Made by a program: the position numbers and the translations under genes
In this document: positions 28,663 to 38,922 of the stretch, piece after piece
How positions within the stretch are numbered: position 1 is the first letter of the stretch
Layout of the letters: every line of letters starts with the position of its first letter
Notes under the pieces: model-generated
What the model saw: only the letters and a program-made list of their open reading frames with translations
What the model was told of the DNA's origin: nothing
The model's database searches: none
From: Cytophagaceae bacterium
Lineage (GTDB): Bacteria > Bacteroidota > Bacteroidia > Cytophagales > JAIYAX01
Length of the DNA stretch: 64,000 bases
NCBI GenBank assembly: GCA_027488815.1
Contig: JAIYAX010000006.1
Span: 98,185-162,184, forward strand
Reading direction: 5' to 3'

Positions 28663-29245
28663 TGATACTGAATACGCCAGTAGGTTTTAATATTTTGTAT
28701 TTGGTAAAGTTTTGATTGGCCTCAAGCCCTTCACCTTTAAGTATTTCAGTTGGGGTTTCAATCACCACAAATTTATCAGTAAACACGATTTGTTTCTGAG
28801 GATCCCAATTCAATTCTTCCGTTGACAATTTTTTACCCTCGATTTTGTTCTCTACCACTACGTTGCCTGTCACGGTGTAACGCTGGGTGGCTTTTTCATA
28901 GTAGCCTTTTCTGGCCACCAAGGTAGAACCGGGTATCGTGTCTTCGTTGTAAAAGACTATGTTGATGCCATTTGGGAAGCTGCGGTTTCCGTTTTCGTAT
29001 TCTTCCTGCAAGGGTGCAGTCAGTTTGATTTTGAGCTGGGCAGAGTCGCTGTATATGGTTGAAAGCTCCCGAAGGGTGATGAGTGGGCCTTTGTATTCAG
29101 GCATAGGAGCCAACTCAACTTTTTTGTTGCTGCAGGCTGATAGAACCAGGATACCCAGCAATAAAAAAAATTCACCGGCCACAAATTGAGCCGGTGAACT
29201 GAAAGGAAATGGACAAAAGCCATTTACACGGCCTTTGAACTTCAT
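28655..29245 (-). CDS. lptC: LptC-like LPS export protein
   Basis: LSACSNKKVE lipobox; DSAQLKIKLTAPLQEEYENGNRSFPNGINIVFYNEDTIPGSTLVARKGYYEKATQRYTVTGNVVVENKIEGKKLSTEELNWDPQKQ. Confidence 0.85.
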   Translation of the reverse strand: MKFKGRVNGFCPFPFSSPAQFVAGEFFLLLGILVLSACSNKKVELAPMPEYKGPLITLRELSTIYSDSAQLKIKLTAPLQEEYENGNRSFPNGINIVFYNEDTIPGSTLVARKGYYEKATQRYTVTGNVVVENKIEGKKLSTEELNWDPQKQIVFTDKFVVIETPTEILKGEGLEANQNFTKYKILKPTGVFSIND

Positions 29246-30537
29246 TATTTGCGTTTTTTGATTTTCACAGTTTCACCAATCCAACATCCGGTGCTGATGG
29301 TCTGGCCTTCACTGTAGTTATGGGTAAAAATCTCCTCAGCTGATGGGAATTGAGCTTCTGCCTGGTTCATCTTTGCCCTTACACCTGACTTTTCATACAT
29401 TTCATACGCCGCAAGGTAGATGGCTCTGGAAAGTACAGGGTTCTCTCCCTTGCACTCTCCTCCACTGGTAAAGTATAGGTCACCAATCAACTCATATCCC
29501 TCAGAGGCAACAGTGGATGAGGTAGCGATCGCCTTTCTGGCTGAAGCTCTTGCTGACTCATTTACTCCTCTACGATAATGCGCAGCTGCAATTTCCATGT
29601 AAGCTGCAGCCTTTTCTTTTTCTCCGGGAGCCATTTCAGCTGCCTTTTCGAAGTATTCGATCACCTTGGACCAGTCTTTGGCAGCCTTGTACAGCACTCC
29701 CTGAATTTTATAACCTCCATAGCTAGGCTCAACTTTTATGATGGCTTCATTGGCTTCAAGAAAAAGAGGGCTTGAGGTACACTTGCCTGAGATCATCAGT
29801 GCAAAGATTTTCTTAGCCAGTTTGAGGTCTGTGGGATTTGCTTTGAATTTTGGGCCCAGGTTTTTCTCTACAAAATCGCAGTCAACTTTTACACAGCTTG
29901 ACAACTTGTCTTCAACAGCCGTTTTGGTTTGCTCTGCTGCGGCAGTATTCTTGCCATTGGCGATGTTTTCTTCAAGCACTTCAATGATCTTCTCATATTC
30001 CTCTATGATTTGCTCATCATTGATTTTTCCTTCAGCCTTTCTTTTACAAAGTACATCCATAAAGAATGTTGTGTTGGCTAAAAAGGTCGTCTTGCCGTTC
30101 ATTGAGAAAATCTTGTCATACAAAGTGAATAGTTCATCTGTATTTTTTGAACGGTTCACCAGGAATGGGTACGCTTTTAATCCTTTAAAATTCAACACGG
30201 CAGCCTCTTCATTGAAGTACTTGATACGATTATCATAAAGTTGCAATATGGTATCCTGCAACTCCACTTTTCTCTTAGTATCCTTTTCGTTGGCCTCAAG
30301 GAATTCATAAATTTTCGTACCGTTCTGATACAGCGATTTATGCAGATTTGGGGCCTCTTTGTACAGCCAGCGAAAGGCTTCAACAGTAGCATCACTGTAA
30401 TTTTTGGCCTTTACAGCATCAACAAAAAGAGTGTACTTCTCTGAAGCCTTGGCTTTATCTTCAGGCCAGTTGGGCTCTTGGGCAAAACCGGCATATCCGA
30501 AAGCCAGAAAAACAAGTGTTAAAATGAATGATTTCAT
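29245..30537 (-). CDS. TPR-repeat secreted protein
   Basis: Signal peptide; TPR-like IEYFEKAAEMAPGEKEKAAAYMEIAAAHYRRG. Confidence 0.8.
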   Translation of the reverse strand: MKSFILTLVFLAFGYAGFAQEPNWPEDKAKASEKYTLFVDAVKAKNYSDATVEAFRWLYKEAPNLHKSLYQNGTKIYEFLEANEKDTKRKVELQDTILQLYDNRIKYFNEEAAVLNFKGLKAYPFLVNRSKNTDELFTLYDKIFSMNGKTTFLANTTFFMDVLCKRKAEGKINDEQIIEEYEKIIEVLEENIANGKNTAAAEQTKTAVEDKLSSCVKVDCDFVEKNLGPKFKANPTDLKLAKKIFALMISGKCTSSPLFLEANEAIIKVEPSYGGYKIQGVLYKAAKDWSKVIEYFEKAAEMAPGEKEKAAAYMEIAAAHYRRGVNESARASARKAIATSSTVASEGYELIGDLYFTSGGECKGENPVLSRAIYLAAYEMYEKSGVRAKMNQAEAQFPSAEEIFTHNYSEGQTISTGCWIGETVKIKKRK

Positions 30538-30572
30538 AATTATATTGATGTAAAACGGTTGCTGATGTTGGT

Positions 30573-31856
30573 TTAATCTTCTCTAAATCTCACAAACCAT
30601 CGATCGGTTATAGAGTATCCCAGGTTTATCTGGATGTATTCCTCGAAAATTGGGATTGTAGAATTTGCTCCTCTTCGTCCAAAAATTGCTGATACGTTCA
30701 ATTTAGATGTTTTGTCAACCGGTAAAGAAAAGCCAAAACTTATACCAAGATCATTAACTCTCTGATTGTCAATTACAATAGGCCTTTGCTCTGCGTGAAA
30801 TCCTATCCTGTAAGCGGTTCTTTTGAACAAGTTACCACTGATGGATGGAACCCATGAAGCACCTAAAGCAATTCCTACCGAGTTTTTGAAGGTTTCGGGT
30901 CTAAGATCATTGCGGTACCTGCTCCACTGTTGATGAAAAACATCCATGCTCAGGATATAGCTTCCTTCTTTCTGATAACTTAGTCCAAGACCGATTCTTG
31001 GAGCCAGCTGGACCTGTGCACCTTCTCTGAACGAAATGGTGTCATTGAGGTTAGCAAAAAAATTGTCTCGTACCGAAACTTGTTCTGATACTTTGAATTG
31101 TTTGGTTTGAAGGCTTGCGCCACCATCTACGGTCAGACCTATGTTAAGCACCCTTGGAACCACACCCGTGAGAGGTATTGAGTACAATGCCCCTGTGCGA
31201 AGAGTAAGCAGATTGTATCGGTTTCTCATCACAATACTGGTTTTTAACAAACCATTGCCTGGGATGTCCGCACGATAGGTATCAACATAAAAAAGTGAGC
31301 CAAAGGTATATTTGGCTTCCAGCCCTATTTTGAGCTTCTTGTTGATCTTAATTCCATTAATGAGATTGAGATTGTTCAGGTTGCCCTCTCCTGAAATCTC
31401 CCGAATGGTGAAGTTGGGGGTACCGACTATCGGTATTCGATCGAAGTACTCATAGCTTACTTCACCTCCGCTGTTAAAACCCAGTATGGTATTCCAGGTA
31501 GGGCTTACAGGTATGGAGGCAAATAAATAGCCTATGTTGCCTGAACGGTTAAACTGAGAGGCTTCTCCAATCGATACTGATCTGGCCTGATATCGTATTG
31601 AACCATCCACCAAGGTAAGCCGGGAACCACCCAAAGAGGCCGGATTCAAAATTGAAATCAAGTTGGTTTCGTTTGTCGCAATACCTGTTCCTCCCATCGC
31701 AAGGTTGCGAACAGTACCTGCACGGCCTTCGTCACCCAAACCAAACCGGCTGAGCGGTGCTGGCGGCACGGACTGTGCAAAGCTTAGTTGCAGCAGGGCA
31801 GCAAAAAAAGAAATACAAAAGGTATAGAGAAATTTACCTCTTTTAAGAATGTTCAT
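30573..31856 (-). CDS. Outer-membrane beta-barrel protein (FadL/PorV-like)
   Basis: Signal peptide; PPAPLSRFGLGDEGRAGTVRNLAMGGTGIATNETNLISILNPASLGG; aromatic-terminated barrel strands. Confidence 0.75.
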   Translation of the reverse strand: MNILKRGKFLYTFCISFFAALLQLSFAQSVPPAPLSRFGLGDEGRAGTVRNLAMGGTGIATNETNLISILNPASLGGSRLTLVDGSIRYQARSVSIGEASQFNRSGNIGYLFASIPVSPTWNTILGFNSGGEVSYEYFDRIPIVGTPNFTIREISGEGNLNNLNLINGIKINKKLKIGLEAKYTFGSLFYVDTYRADIPGNGLLKTSIVMRNRYNLLTLRTGALYSIPLTGVVPRVLNIGLTVDGGASLQTKQFKVSEQVSVRDNFFANLNDTISFREGAQVQLAPRIGLGLSYQKEGSYILSMDVFHQQWSRYRNDLRPETFKNSVGIALGASWVPSISGNLFKRTAYRIGFHAEQRPIVIDNQRVNDLGISFGFSLPVDKTSKLNVSAIFGRRGANSTIPIFEEYIQINLGYSITDRWFVRFRED

Positions 31857-32574
31857 GATACTTCAACACGGCAAACAAGCCTTCAAATACCCAATTTGGC
31901 CGGGCAAAGATGGGGCTATTTAGCTTAGATTCAAACAGTCCGATGTCTCCTCCTGTCAATACAATTTTTAGGTCAGGGTGCATAGCGGAAAAACGATGAA
32001 TACGATCAGATATTTCAGCTAAGAGTCCAAAAAAAACTCCTGATCGTATGCTCGACTCGGTTGTATCGCCCAATAATTCTGTTGGCACAACGGTAAGGGA
32101 CAACTCAGGCAGGTTTTCTGTAAACTGAGCCAAGGCCTTAAATCTCATGAGTAAGCCGGGTGATATTGATCCGCCCAGGTAGTTGCCTGAGGAATCAACA
32201 AAATCCATCGTAAGTGCGGTACCCAGGCCAATATACAGTACCGGGCTCCCCGGAAAAGCTGTTACTGCAGCGCAGGCTCCTGCCAGGCGGTCTGCACCAA
32301 GAGTAGCAGGAGTTTTATAGGCACACTTGACCGGCAAGTCGATTGTGGTGTTCAGTTCAACTGCCCGATGATCTTTAAGCAATCTATTCCACTCTGAAGG
32401 CATCTTCCCGGTACGCACATAGGCCAACCTGGCTCCGGGATTCTTTTTCAGAAAGGCTTCACAAGCTTGAAAAAGTTCCGTTGACTGGAGAAGTTCAATG
32501 TTGTTCTTGTCGTTAGCAATGGCTGCTTTGATTCTGGTATTGCCAATGTCGATGAGGAGAACTGCCGATTGCAT
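31843..32574 (-). CDS. coaX: Type III pantothenate kinase
   Basis: LLIDIGNTRIKAAI; CAYKTPATLGADRLAGACAA; GTALTMDFVDSSGNYLGGSISPGLLMR. Confidence 0.94.
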   Translation of the reverse strand: MQSAVLLIDIGNTRIKAAIANDKNNIELLQSTELFQACEAFLKKNPGARLAYVRTGKMPSEWNRLLKDHRAVELNTTIDLPVKCAYKTPATLGADRLAGACAAVTAFPGSPVLYIGLGTALTMDFVDSSGNYLGGSISPGLLMRFKALAQFTENLPELSLTVVPTELLGDTTESSIRSGVFFGLLAEISDRIHRFSAMHPDLKIVLTGGDIGLFESKLNSPIFARPNWVFEGLFAVLKYHEHS

Positions 32575-32614
32575 CTTGCAAGGTAAAAAATGCCCGTGAT
32601 TTAGGTAAATATGC

Positions 32615-32622
32615 TAGGTTTG
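32615..32622 (+). promoter_or_regulatory. TAnnTTTG box 8 nt before the anmK ATG
   Basis: TAGGTTTG-CTAAGCAC-ATG. Confidence 0.55.
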
Positions 32623-32630
32623 CTAAGCAC

Positions 32631-33716
32631 ATGGAACCACGTCAGTACCTCGTTTTGGGCATGATGTCAGGCACCTCAATGGATGGGGTCGATCTGGCGT
32701 TGACCCAATTTACTTATCAAAAGGCCTGGAAATATGAAGTATTGGAAGCCAGGACGGTACCTTATGAAAAAGAGTGGCTGGACAGGTTCAAAAAGGCAGA
32801 TTCCCTTCGTCCGGAAGAGCTGATTCAACTGGATCATGACTATGGTAAGTACCTGGGATTGCTTGCCTCAAATTTTTTGAATGGGAGAGAAATTCTTTTG
32901 ATCTCCTCTCATGGCCATACGCTTTTCCACCGACCTGAAAAAGGCTACAGTTTTCAAATTGGCCATGGGGCTGATGTGCATGCGCAGACAGGCCTTCCAG
33001 TTGTTTGTGACTTTCGCTCTGTCGATGTTGCTCTTGGAGGTCAGGGAGCCCCTTTGGTTCCGGTTGGAGAGACTTATTTGTTTAGTGACTATGCTTTTCT
33101 GGTCAATCTGGGTGGAATTGCAAACCTGACCTATCGACAAGCAGATGGGAAAGTGAAGGCAAAAGATTTTGGATTTGCCAATATGGGCCTTAACCTGCTG
33201 GCCTCGCAAAAAGGAAGAAGCTATGATGATGATGGACAGATGGCCAGAAAAGGCAGAGTTTCCAAAGACTTTACAACAGCTTTAGAACAAGCCTATCTTA
33301 AAATTCCACCGGTTTCACTGAGCAGGGAGCTGTTTGAGCAATTCTTAGAGCCTGTTTTGCTTGACCCCAACTATTTGCTTGAAGACCGACTTTGCACTTT
33401 TGTCCATGTGCTTGCGCTAAAACTCAGGGGTGAGCTACAGGTGCATTTGGAATCAGAACAATTGCTTAAACCCAGACTGTTGCTTACCGGAGGGGGAGCT
33501 GAAAACAGCTTTCTGGTAGATGTGTTACGTGCCAAAACGAGTGATTTATGTCATTTGGTTGTGCCCTCCATTGAAGTAATCAGGTATAAAGAGGCTTTAA
33601 TCTTTGGCTTTCTGGGGTTGAGAAGACTCATGGGGGCCACGAATGCCCTGCCATCGGTGACTGGAGCCCTTCACGAAAGTGTGGGAGGGGCCTTGTATGG
33701 TGCGTTGAAAGTGTAA
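32631..33716 (+). CDS. anmK: Anhydro-N-acetylmuramic acid kinase
   Basis: LGMMSGTSMDGVDLALTQF; SSHGHTLFHRPEKGYSFQIGHGADVHAQTGLPVVCDFRSVDVALGGQGAPLVPVGE. Confidence 0.95.
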   Translation: MEPRQYLVLGMMSGTSMDGVDLALTQFTYQKAWKYEVLEARTVPYEKEWLDRFKKADSLRPEELIQLDHDYGKYLGLLASNFLNGREILLISSHGHTLFHRPEKGYSFQIGHGADVHAQTGLPVVCDFRSVDVALGGQGAPLVPVGETYLFSDYAFLVNLGGIANLTYRQADGKVKAKDFGFANMGLNLLASQKGRSYDDDGQMARKGRVSKDFTTALEQAYLKIPPVSLSRELFEQFLEPVLLDPNYLLEDRLCTFVHVLALKLRGELQVHLESEQLLKPRLLLTGGGAENSFLVDVLRAKTSDLCHLVVPSIEVIRYKEALIFGFLGLRRLMGATNALPSVTGALHESVGGALYGALKV

Positions 33717-33721
33717 TTTTG
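33714..33721 (+). promoter_or_regulatory. TAnnTTTG box overlapping the anmK stop
   Basis: TAATTTTG, 24 nt before the likely ATG at 33746. Confidence 0.4.
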
Positions 33722-33745
33722 CCTCCGCTAATTCCCTATTTTTTT

Positions 33746-34978
33746 ATGTTTGATTTGCTCAAGAAATTCGAAGAAACTGCTCCGGAAATTGTATTTGAAT
33801 GGTCTGACTCAGAAACGGATGCAAAGGGATGGGTGGTCATTAACAGCCTGAGGGGTGGCGCTGCGGGCGGAGGCACCCGCATGAGAAAAGGTCTTGATAA
33901 AAGGGAAGTAGAGTCCTTGGCCAAAACCATGGAGGTGAAGTTTACCGTTTCTGGACCTTCGATTGGCGGAGCCAAATCAGGAATCAACTTCGATCCGGCA
34001 GACCCCAGAAAAGCAGGTGTGCTTCGCAGGTGGTACAAAGCGGTTTTTCCTCTGCTCAAAAACTATTATGGTACAGGGGGTGACCTCAATGTTGATGAAA
34101 TACATGAAGTAATTCCCATCACTGAAATGTACGGACTTTGGCACCCTCAGGAAGGTGTAGTCAACGGTCATTTCAACCCAACTGAACCTCAAAAAATCAA
34201 AGTGATAGGGCAGTTGAGACAGGGAGTCAGCAAGGTGCTGGAAGACAGCAGGTTTTCACCGGACGTACGCCGTAAATATACGGTAGCTGACATGATCACC
34301 GGCTATGGAGTAGCGGAGGCAGTCAGGCATTACTATGAACTTTGGGGGGGTGAAATGCATGGTAAAAAGGCCATTATTCAGGGCTGGGGAAATGTTGGAG
34401 CTGCCGCCGCCTATTTTCTAGCTCAAAAAGGAGTACGAATTAGTGGAATCATCGATCGTGCGGGGGGCCTGATTGATCCAAATGGCTTAAGCCCTGAAAT
34501 GGTGAAAAGGCTATTCCTTGACCGGGTAGAAAACAAATTACAGGCCACTACCCTCTTGAGCTTTGAACAGATCAACGAAATGGTTTGGAGCTCGGGAGCT
34601 GAAATCTTTATTCCTGCTGCCGCTTCAAGGCTAGTCACCCAGTCACAAGTAGATCAGATGGTCAAAAATGGACTTGAAGTCATTTCTTGCGGGGCAAATG
34701 TGCCTTTTGCTGATTCAGAGATATTCTTTGGGCCAATCGCAGGATATGCCGATGAACATGTGGCCGTCATTCCTGATTTTGTCGCCAATTGCGGAATGGC
34801 AAGGGTGTTTGCCTACCTTATGCAGGCTAACGCAGAGATAACGGATGAAGCCATTTTTCAAGATACGTCGGCCACCATCAGAAAGGCCCTGGAGAAGACA
34901 CTGGCACTGAGCACTAAAAAAGTGCATTTGGCAAAAAACAGCATGGAAATAGCTTTGAAACAACTCATTCAACCTTGA
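33746..34978 (+). CDS. Divergent Glu/Leu/Phe/Val dehydrogenase family protein
   Basis: RGGAAGGGTRMRKGL; GPSIGGAKSGINFDP; GKKAIIQGWGNVGAAAAYFLAQKG. ORF-track start 33719 is a TTG; ATG at 33746 preferred. Confidence 0.88.
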   Translation: MFDLLKKFEETAPEIVFEWSDSETDAKGWVVINSLRGGAAGGGTRMRKGLDKREVESLAKTMEVKFTVSGPSIGGAKSGINFDPADPRKAGVLRRWYKAVFPLLKNYYGTGGDLNVDEIHEVIPITEMYGLWHPQEGVVNGHFNPTEPQKIKVIGQLRQGVSKVLEDSRFSPDVRRKYTVADMITGYGVAEAVRHYYELWGGEMHGKKAIIQGWGNVGAAAAYFLAQKGVRISGIIDRAGGLIDPNGLSPEMVKRLFLDRVENKLQATTLLSFEQINEMVWSSGAEIFIPAAASRLVTQSQVDQMVKNGLEVISCGANVPFADSEIFFGPIAGYADEHVAVIPDFVANCGMARVFAYLMQANAEITDEAIFQDTSATIRKALEKTLALSTKKVHLAKNSMEIALKQLIQP

Positions 34979-35054
34979 AAGAGATTTGAACATCGGTGAT
35001 TATTCATTAGATTGGCATCTTTTTAACAGACACTACTACTTCTTTATTTCAAAC

Positions 35055-35450
35055 ATGACCTTCTTTAAAAATTCCTCAGTTTTGGCATTGATGATTGCCA
35101 TGTTTTTGGTGTCCTGTGGTGGCACTCCAAAAGCAGACAAAGTACTTCAGGGAGAGTGGAGTATTTCACAACTTAATCTTGCGGGTAACGAATTAGACAA
35201 AGAAATGCTGGAGGGCTCCTACATGCGTTTCGGTGAAGCCGGTAAGTTTGAAGAAAACATGGTTGGTGACAGTCATGCCGGTATCTTTAAAATCAATCCT
35301 GAGGGCAGTGGTTTCTCCGTCACTTACGACGGAGAAGAGGGTGAGGGTGAGCACTACACCATTTCATCGATCACTGCTGAAAAAATAACGATTGAAGGTG
35401 AGTCTCACGGCATGAAAAGGACACTCACATTGGAAAAGGCGAAGAAGTAA
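35055..35450 (+). CDS. Small lipoprotein, lipocalin-like
   Basis: MTFFKNSSVLALMIAMFLVSCGGTPKADKVLQGEWSISQL (lipobox VSCG); start within ORF 34986..35450. Confidence 0.75.
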   Translation: MTFFKNSSVLALMIAMFLVSCGGTPKADKVLQGEWSISQLNLAGNELDKEMLEGSYMRFGEAGKFEENMVGDSHAGIFKINPEGSGFSVTYDGEEGEGEHYTISSITAEKITIEGESHGMKRTLTLEKAKK

Positions 35451-35469
35451 CCCTAGTGTCAACTCTGGC

Positions 35470-36183
35470 ATGTGCTACAACATTGCCTTTCTCACCAAAA
35501 GACAGAAAGTCTACGAAAAGCGCTACGGAGCCAAATTTGACCAGCCTGAGCTGATACAACCCATGTATCATTCCAATGGATTTGGACATCCGGAGGTACC
35601 GGTGATCAGTTCCGATTTTCCAAAAGAATTTACGTTTATGGCCTGGGGTCTGGTTCCTTTCTGGGTAAAGGACCAGCTGGCAGCAGAAAAGATAAAGCAA
35701 CAAACCCTTAATGCTCGTTGGGAGACATTAGGAGAAAAACCTGCCTTTCGTGAGGCTTACAAACATCGGAGATGCCTCGTTCCGGTGGATGCTTTTTTCG
35801 AACATCAACAATTGGGCAAACGAAAGCAAGCCTATCTGATCAAATTGAAAGGAGACCAGGTAATGACCTTGGCAGGGGTATATGAAACCTGGCGATCCAG
35901 CCTGAATGGCAGTGTCTATCAGGGTTTTTCAATAGTGACACAGGCAGCGCAGCCATTGATGGAGACCATTCATAACACTAGCAATGAAGCTGGTCCCAGA
36001 CAACCACTCATTTTGGCAAAAGAGGAAGAAGGCAAATGGTTATTTGAGCAGGGGTATATGCCAGTTGGAATCGCTGATGAAGATTTGGAGGCTTACCCTG
36101 TGTCGCCTCTCAGTGGAAAGAAATACCCAGGTAACTCTCCTAAACTATGGGAGAGAGCTGAGCCGGAGGCAAGTTTATTTTAA
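35470..36183 (+). CDS. SRAP family protein (YedK/HMCES-like)
   Basis: Met1-Cys2 start MCYNIAFLTKRQKV; MAWGLVPFWVKD; NARWETLGEKPAFREAYKHRRCLVPVDAFFEH; TLAGVYETW; IHNTSNEAGPRQPLIL. Confidence 0.92.
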   Translation: MCYNIAFLTKRQKVYEKRYGAKFDQPELIQPMYHSNGFGHPEVPVISSDFPKEFTFMAWGLVPFWVKDQLAAEKIKQQTLNARWETLGEKPAFREAYKHRRCLVPVDAFFEHQQLGKRKQAYLIKLKGDQVMTLAGVYETWRSSLNGSVYQGFSIVTQAAQPLMETIHNTSNEAGPRQPLILAKEEEGKWLFEQGYMPVGIADEDLEAYPVSPLSGKKYPGNSPKLWERAEPEASLF

Positions 36184-38835
36184 TACCTCAATCCAGCCTT
36201 TGTAGCTCTCATCAGGGCCACTCAAGTCAAGAACATAATAATATGCCCCTGCTACCACATCTGAAGGTGGCCAGTTATTTTGATAGTTATCAGATTTGAA
36301 AACCACCCTTCCCCATCGGTTAAGAATTTGAAGCTGGTTCTGAGCGTATAAAGAAAGGTTTTCAATCTTGAACAGGTCATTAAAACCATCACCATTCATG
36401 GTAACCATGTTAGGGATGAAGAGGGAGGCTTCCTTTCTAATTTCTAAAATATTCGACCAAGAGGATGCCTGTTGATCCGCTCTGATGGCCCTAACTCGAT
36501 AACCAAATGTTGTATTCTGCTTAAACTCTGGAATTATGATACTAGTGTCTATTGTTTGGAGCAGCAATGAAAATCCTGTTTCCCCTGGTCTCCTGATAAA
36601 CACTTCATACCTAAGTACTCCGACTGGCCAATTCACATACTTATTCCACTTCAATTGAAATAAACCAGAAGAGGGTACTGTATCATATCGAAGCAGAATG
36701 GTCTGATGAAATGGGGTTCTCCTTGTGGTTATACAATTTAATTTTTCATTCACATAGTAACGGTAAATCTGATTAGATGTATTCAAATTGAGGTCTCTGA
36801 ATTCATTCGTTGAATTATCAATCAAGCCTAAGTAAAGGGGCGATGAAGAGCCCGTTGAGTCTCTTGTGACATAAATGGAGTCCTGGTTAATTCCGGTTCT
36901 TGAAAACAAAAGAACAATATCCTGATCTAATAGGAAATCAGTTGAGACAGATTTAATACTTGTGGTAGGCTGAATAATCGTCTGAAAAAAGATATTCTGA
37001 AATGCAGTATTCTGACATCCAGTATTTGTATTCGTAACGTTTAGTAAATATGATATGGGATACGATAAAGGGTTCAATGAAGGTGGCTTGAAATAGGTTT
37101 GACTTAAAAAAGGATTAGACAAGTTGATCTGAGGACTCCATTCATACGTTAATCCAGGTAATGCAGGTGTACCAATCAAAATACTGTCAAGTGAACAGAT
37201 AATGGCGGACTGTAAAAAAGGAGCTGCAGGTCTTGGGAGGACTTGGATATTTATACTGTCTTCATAAACACATGTTCCGATTGAGGCACGATATTTTATA
37301 AAAAAGCTTCCTGGACTATTTGCAAAATAATTTAATGAACTACCACTAAAAATATTATTTCCAATTAACCAACTGTGTGACGCCCCAGGAAGCATTGTCC
37401 CAGTAAGCAAAATATTATTGAATTCACATATTGAAGTATCATTATTAATAATTCGAATTGAATCAGAACAAGGTGCTGGTGGGGGGCAGTTGACTTTGTT
37501 TATTGGGCTGGAGACGATCGTCGAATTTGATAAAAATACATACTGTAAAGGAGAAGCTAGAACAGAAATTGCTTGTATGTTAACCGGTAGTGGTGCTGTT
37601 GAAACTGAGACAGGGTAAGATAATACCGAACAGCTATTCTGACCCAAACAGTTAAAAGCAAAAATCTTGGCTCTGTTTGAGCCTGTTCCGTAATCAGTGG
37701 CTGTCGCTCTAAAAGTATTATCCTGCATTTCTGCAACTTTCTCTAGTTCACTTACAAGTGAGGCATTACTTGAATTTTTTGATGACCAGATAAGATTTCC
37801 GCTTGGGCTAATCTTAATATAAATATTCTGATAGTTTGGGAATTTATCAACATTAGTTACTGCAGTCATTAGAAAATTTCCGTCCTGAAGTCTTATACAT
37901 TCTGTTGTTATATCATCCCCGGAGGTTCCGAATTGTCGGGACCAAATGACTTGTCCATTGCTACTATTAAATCTTATTGCGAACATATTTACTCCCAGAA
38001 AAGAGCTAAAGCCTCTGTTGTATCCAAAAGCTATATATTCATTACTACTTACTCTATGAGTCGAAATGTTTGTGTCATTGTTAGGTCCTCCATGTCTGTA
38101 ACTCCAGATAATATTCAGGCCAGTTGAATCAGTCTTAAAGAAGAAGCCGTCATAAATAGGCCCTCCGGTAAATCCGTTGACCAAGAAACCTCCATCAGTA
38201 TCTTGTTTCAAGTCATAAGTAAAACTTCCTGCTTGAAGTTGATATTGCCTTTGCCACAACAAGGTTCCTGAAGAACTCAATCTGCATAGTACAGCATTGT
38301 TCGGGCCTGAACCATTGCTTGAAAAGGAAAGAAAGCAAGCAAATGCAAATCCACCATCATTGGTTTGAATGATGTGCTGCCCATTAACATTTAAATTACC
38401 TTGCAATTTTGAAGACCATACTACATTAAAATTACTATCAAGTCGAACAATAATTGCCTCATTTAGACCAGAATTATTTATAATTCCTATTGCAATAAAT
38501 CCATTATTAGCTAATCGCCTATGTGTTTTCAAGATGATGGAAGTACTGCTATTAAGTTGTCTGGCACTAATGATGTTCCCAACACTATCCAAAGTTACAA
38601 AAGCAGGTATAGTATTTCCGTTGACTTGCCTCTCTAAAATAAAATTTGATGAGTTATTTGGTAATTGAACTATTGACTGGCTTCTTGAATTCTCAATAAT
38701 GTCAAACTCAAATGTCTTTGTCAATAACGAACAATTTGAACTAACAACTCCCTTGTACTCAGGTATCTGAGCTTTAACTGTGTAATAATGTTGAAATATA
38801 CAGATGAAGGTAAAGTATAAATAATATTTGTACAT
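36175..38835 (-). CDS. Secreted protein with T9SS type B (gliding motility-associated) C-terminal domain
   Basis: FIPNMVTMNGDGFNDLFKIENLSLYAQNQLQILNRWGRVVFKSDNYQNNWPPSDVVAGAYYYVLDL. Confidence 0.9.
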   Translation of the reverse strand: MYKYYLYFTFICIFQHYYTVKAQIPEYKGVVSSNCSLLTKTFEFDIIENSRSQSIVQLPNNSSNFILERQVNGNTIPAFVTLDSVGNIISARQLNSSTSIILKTHRRLANNGFIAIGIINNSGLNEAIIVRLDSNFNVVWSSKLQGNLNVNGQHIIQTNDGGFAFACFLSFSSNGSGPNNAVLCRLSSSGTLLWQRQYQLQAGSFTYDLKQDTDGGFLVNGFTGGPIYDGFFFKTDSTGLNIIWSYRHGGPNNDTNISTHRVSSNEYIAFGYNRGFSSFLGVNMFAIRFNSSNGQVIWSRQFGTSGDDITTECIRLQDGNFLMTAVTNVDKFPNYQNIYIKISPSGNLIWSSKNSSNASLVSELEKVAEMQDNTFRATATDYGTGSNRAKIFAFNCLGQNSCSVLSYPVSVSTAPLPVNIQAISVLASPLQYVFLSNSTIVSSPINKVNCPPPAPCSDSIRIINNDTSICEFNNILLTGTMLPGASHSWLIGNNIFSGSSLNYFANSPGSFFIKYRASIGTCVYEDSINIQVLPRPAAPFLQSAIICSLDSILIGTPALPGLTYEWSPQINLSNPFLSQTYFKPPSLNPLSYPISYLLNVTNTNTGCQNTAFQNIFFQTIIQPTTSIKSVSTDFLLDQDIVLLFSRTGINQDSIYVTRDSTGSSSPLYLGLIDNSTNEFRDLNLNTSNQIYRYYVNEKLNCITTRRTPFHQTILLRYDTVPSSGLFQLKWNKYVNWPVGVLRYEVFIRRPGETGFSLLLQTIDTSIIIPEFKQNTTFGYRVRAIRADQQASSWSNILEIRKEASLFIPNMVTMNGDGFNDLFKIENLSLYAQNQLQILNRWGRVVFKSDNYQNNWPPSDVVAGAYYYVLDLSGPDESYKGWIEVLK

Positions 38836-38908
38836 ATACTAGAATTTTAGCAAATATAGAAATATTAAAATTCATGAATGAGTTACTTACAAAAAACCCA
38901 AACTCCAT

Positions 38909-38916
38909 TAACTTTG
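38909..38916 (+). promoter_or_regulatory. TAnnTTTG box 6 nt before ATG at 38923
   Basis: TAACTTTG-CGATCT-ATG; falls inside the longer ORF-track call, favouring the 38923 start. Confidence 0.5.
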
Positions 38917-38922
38917 CGATCT

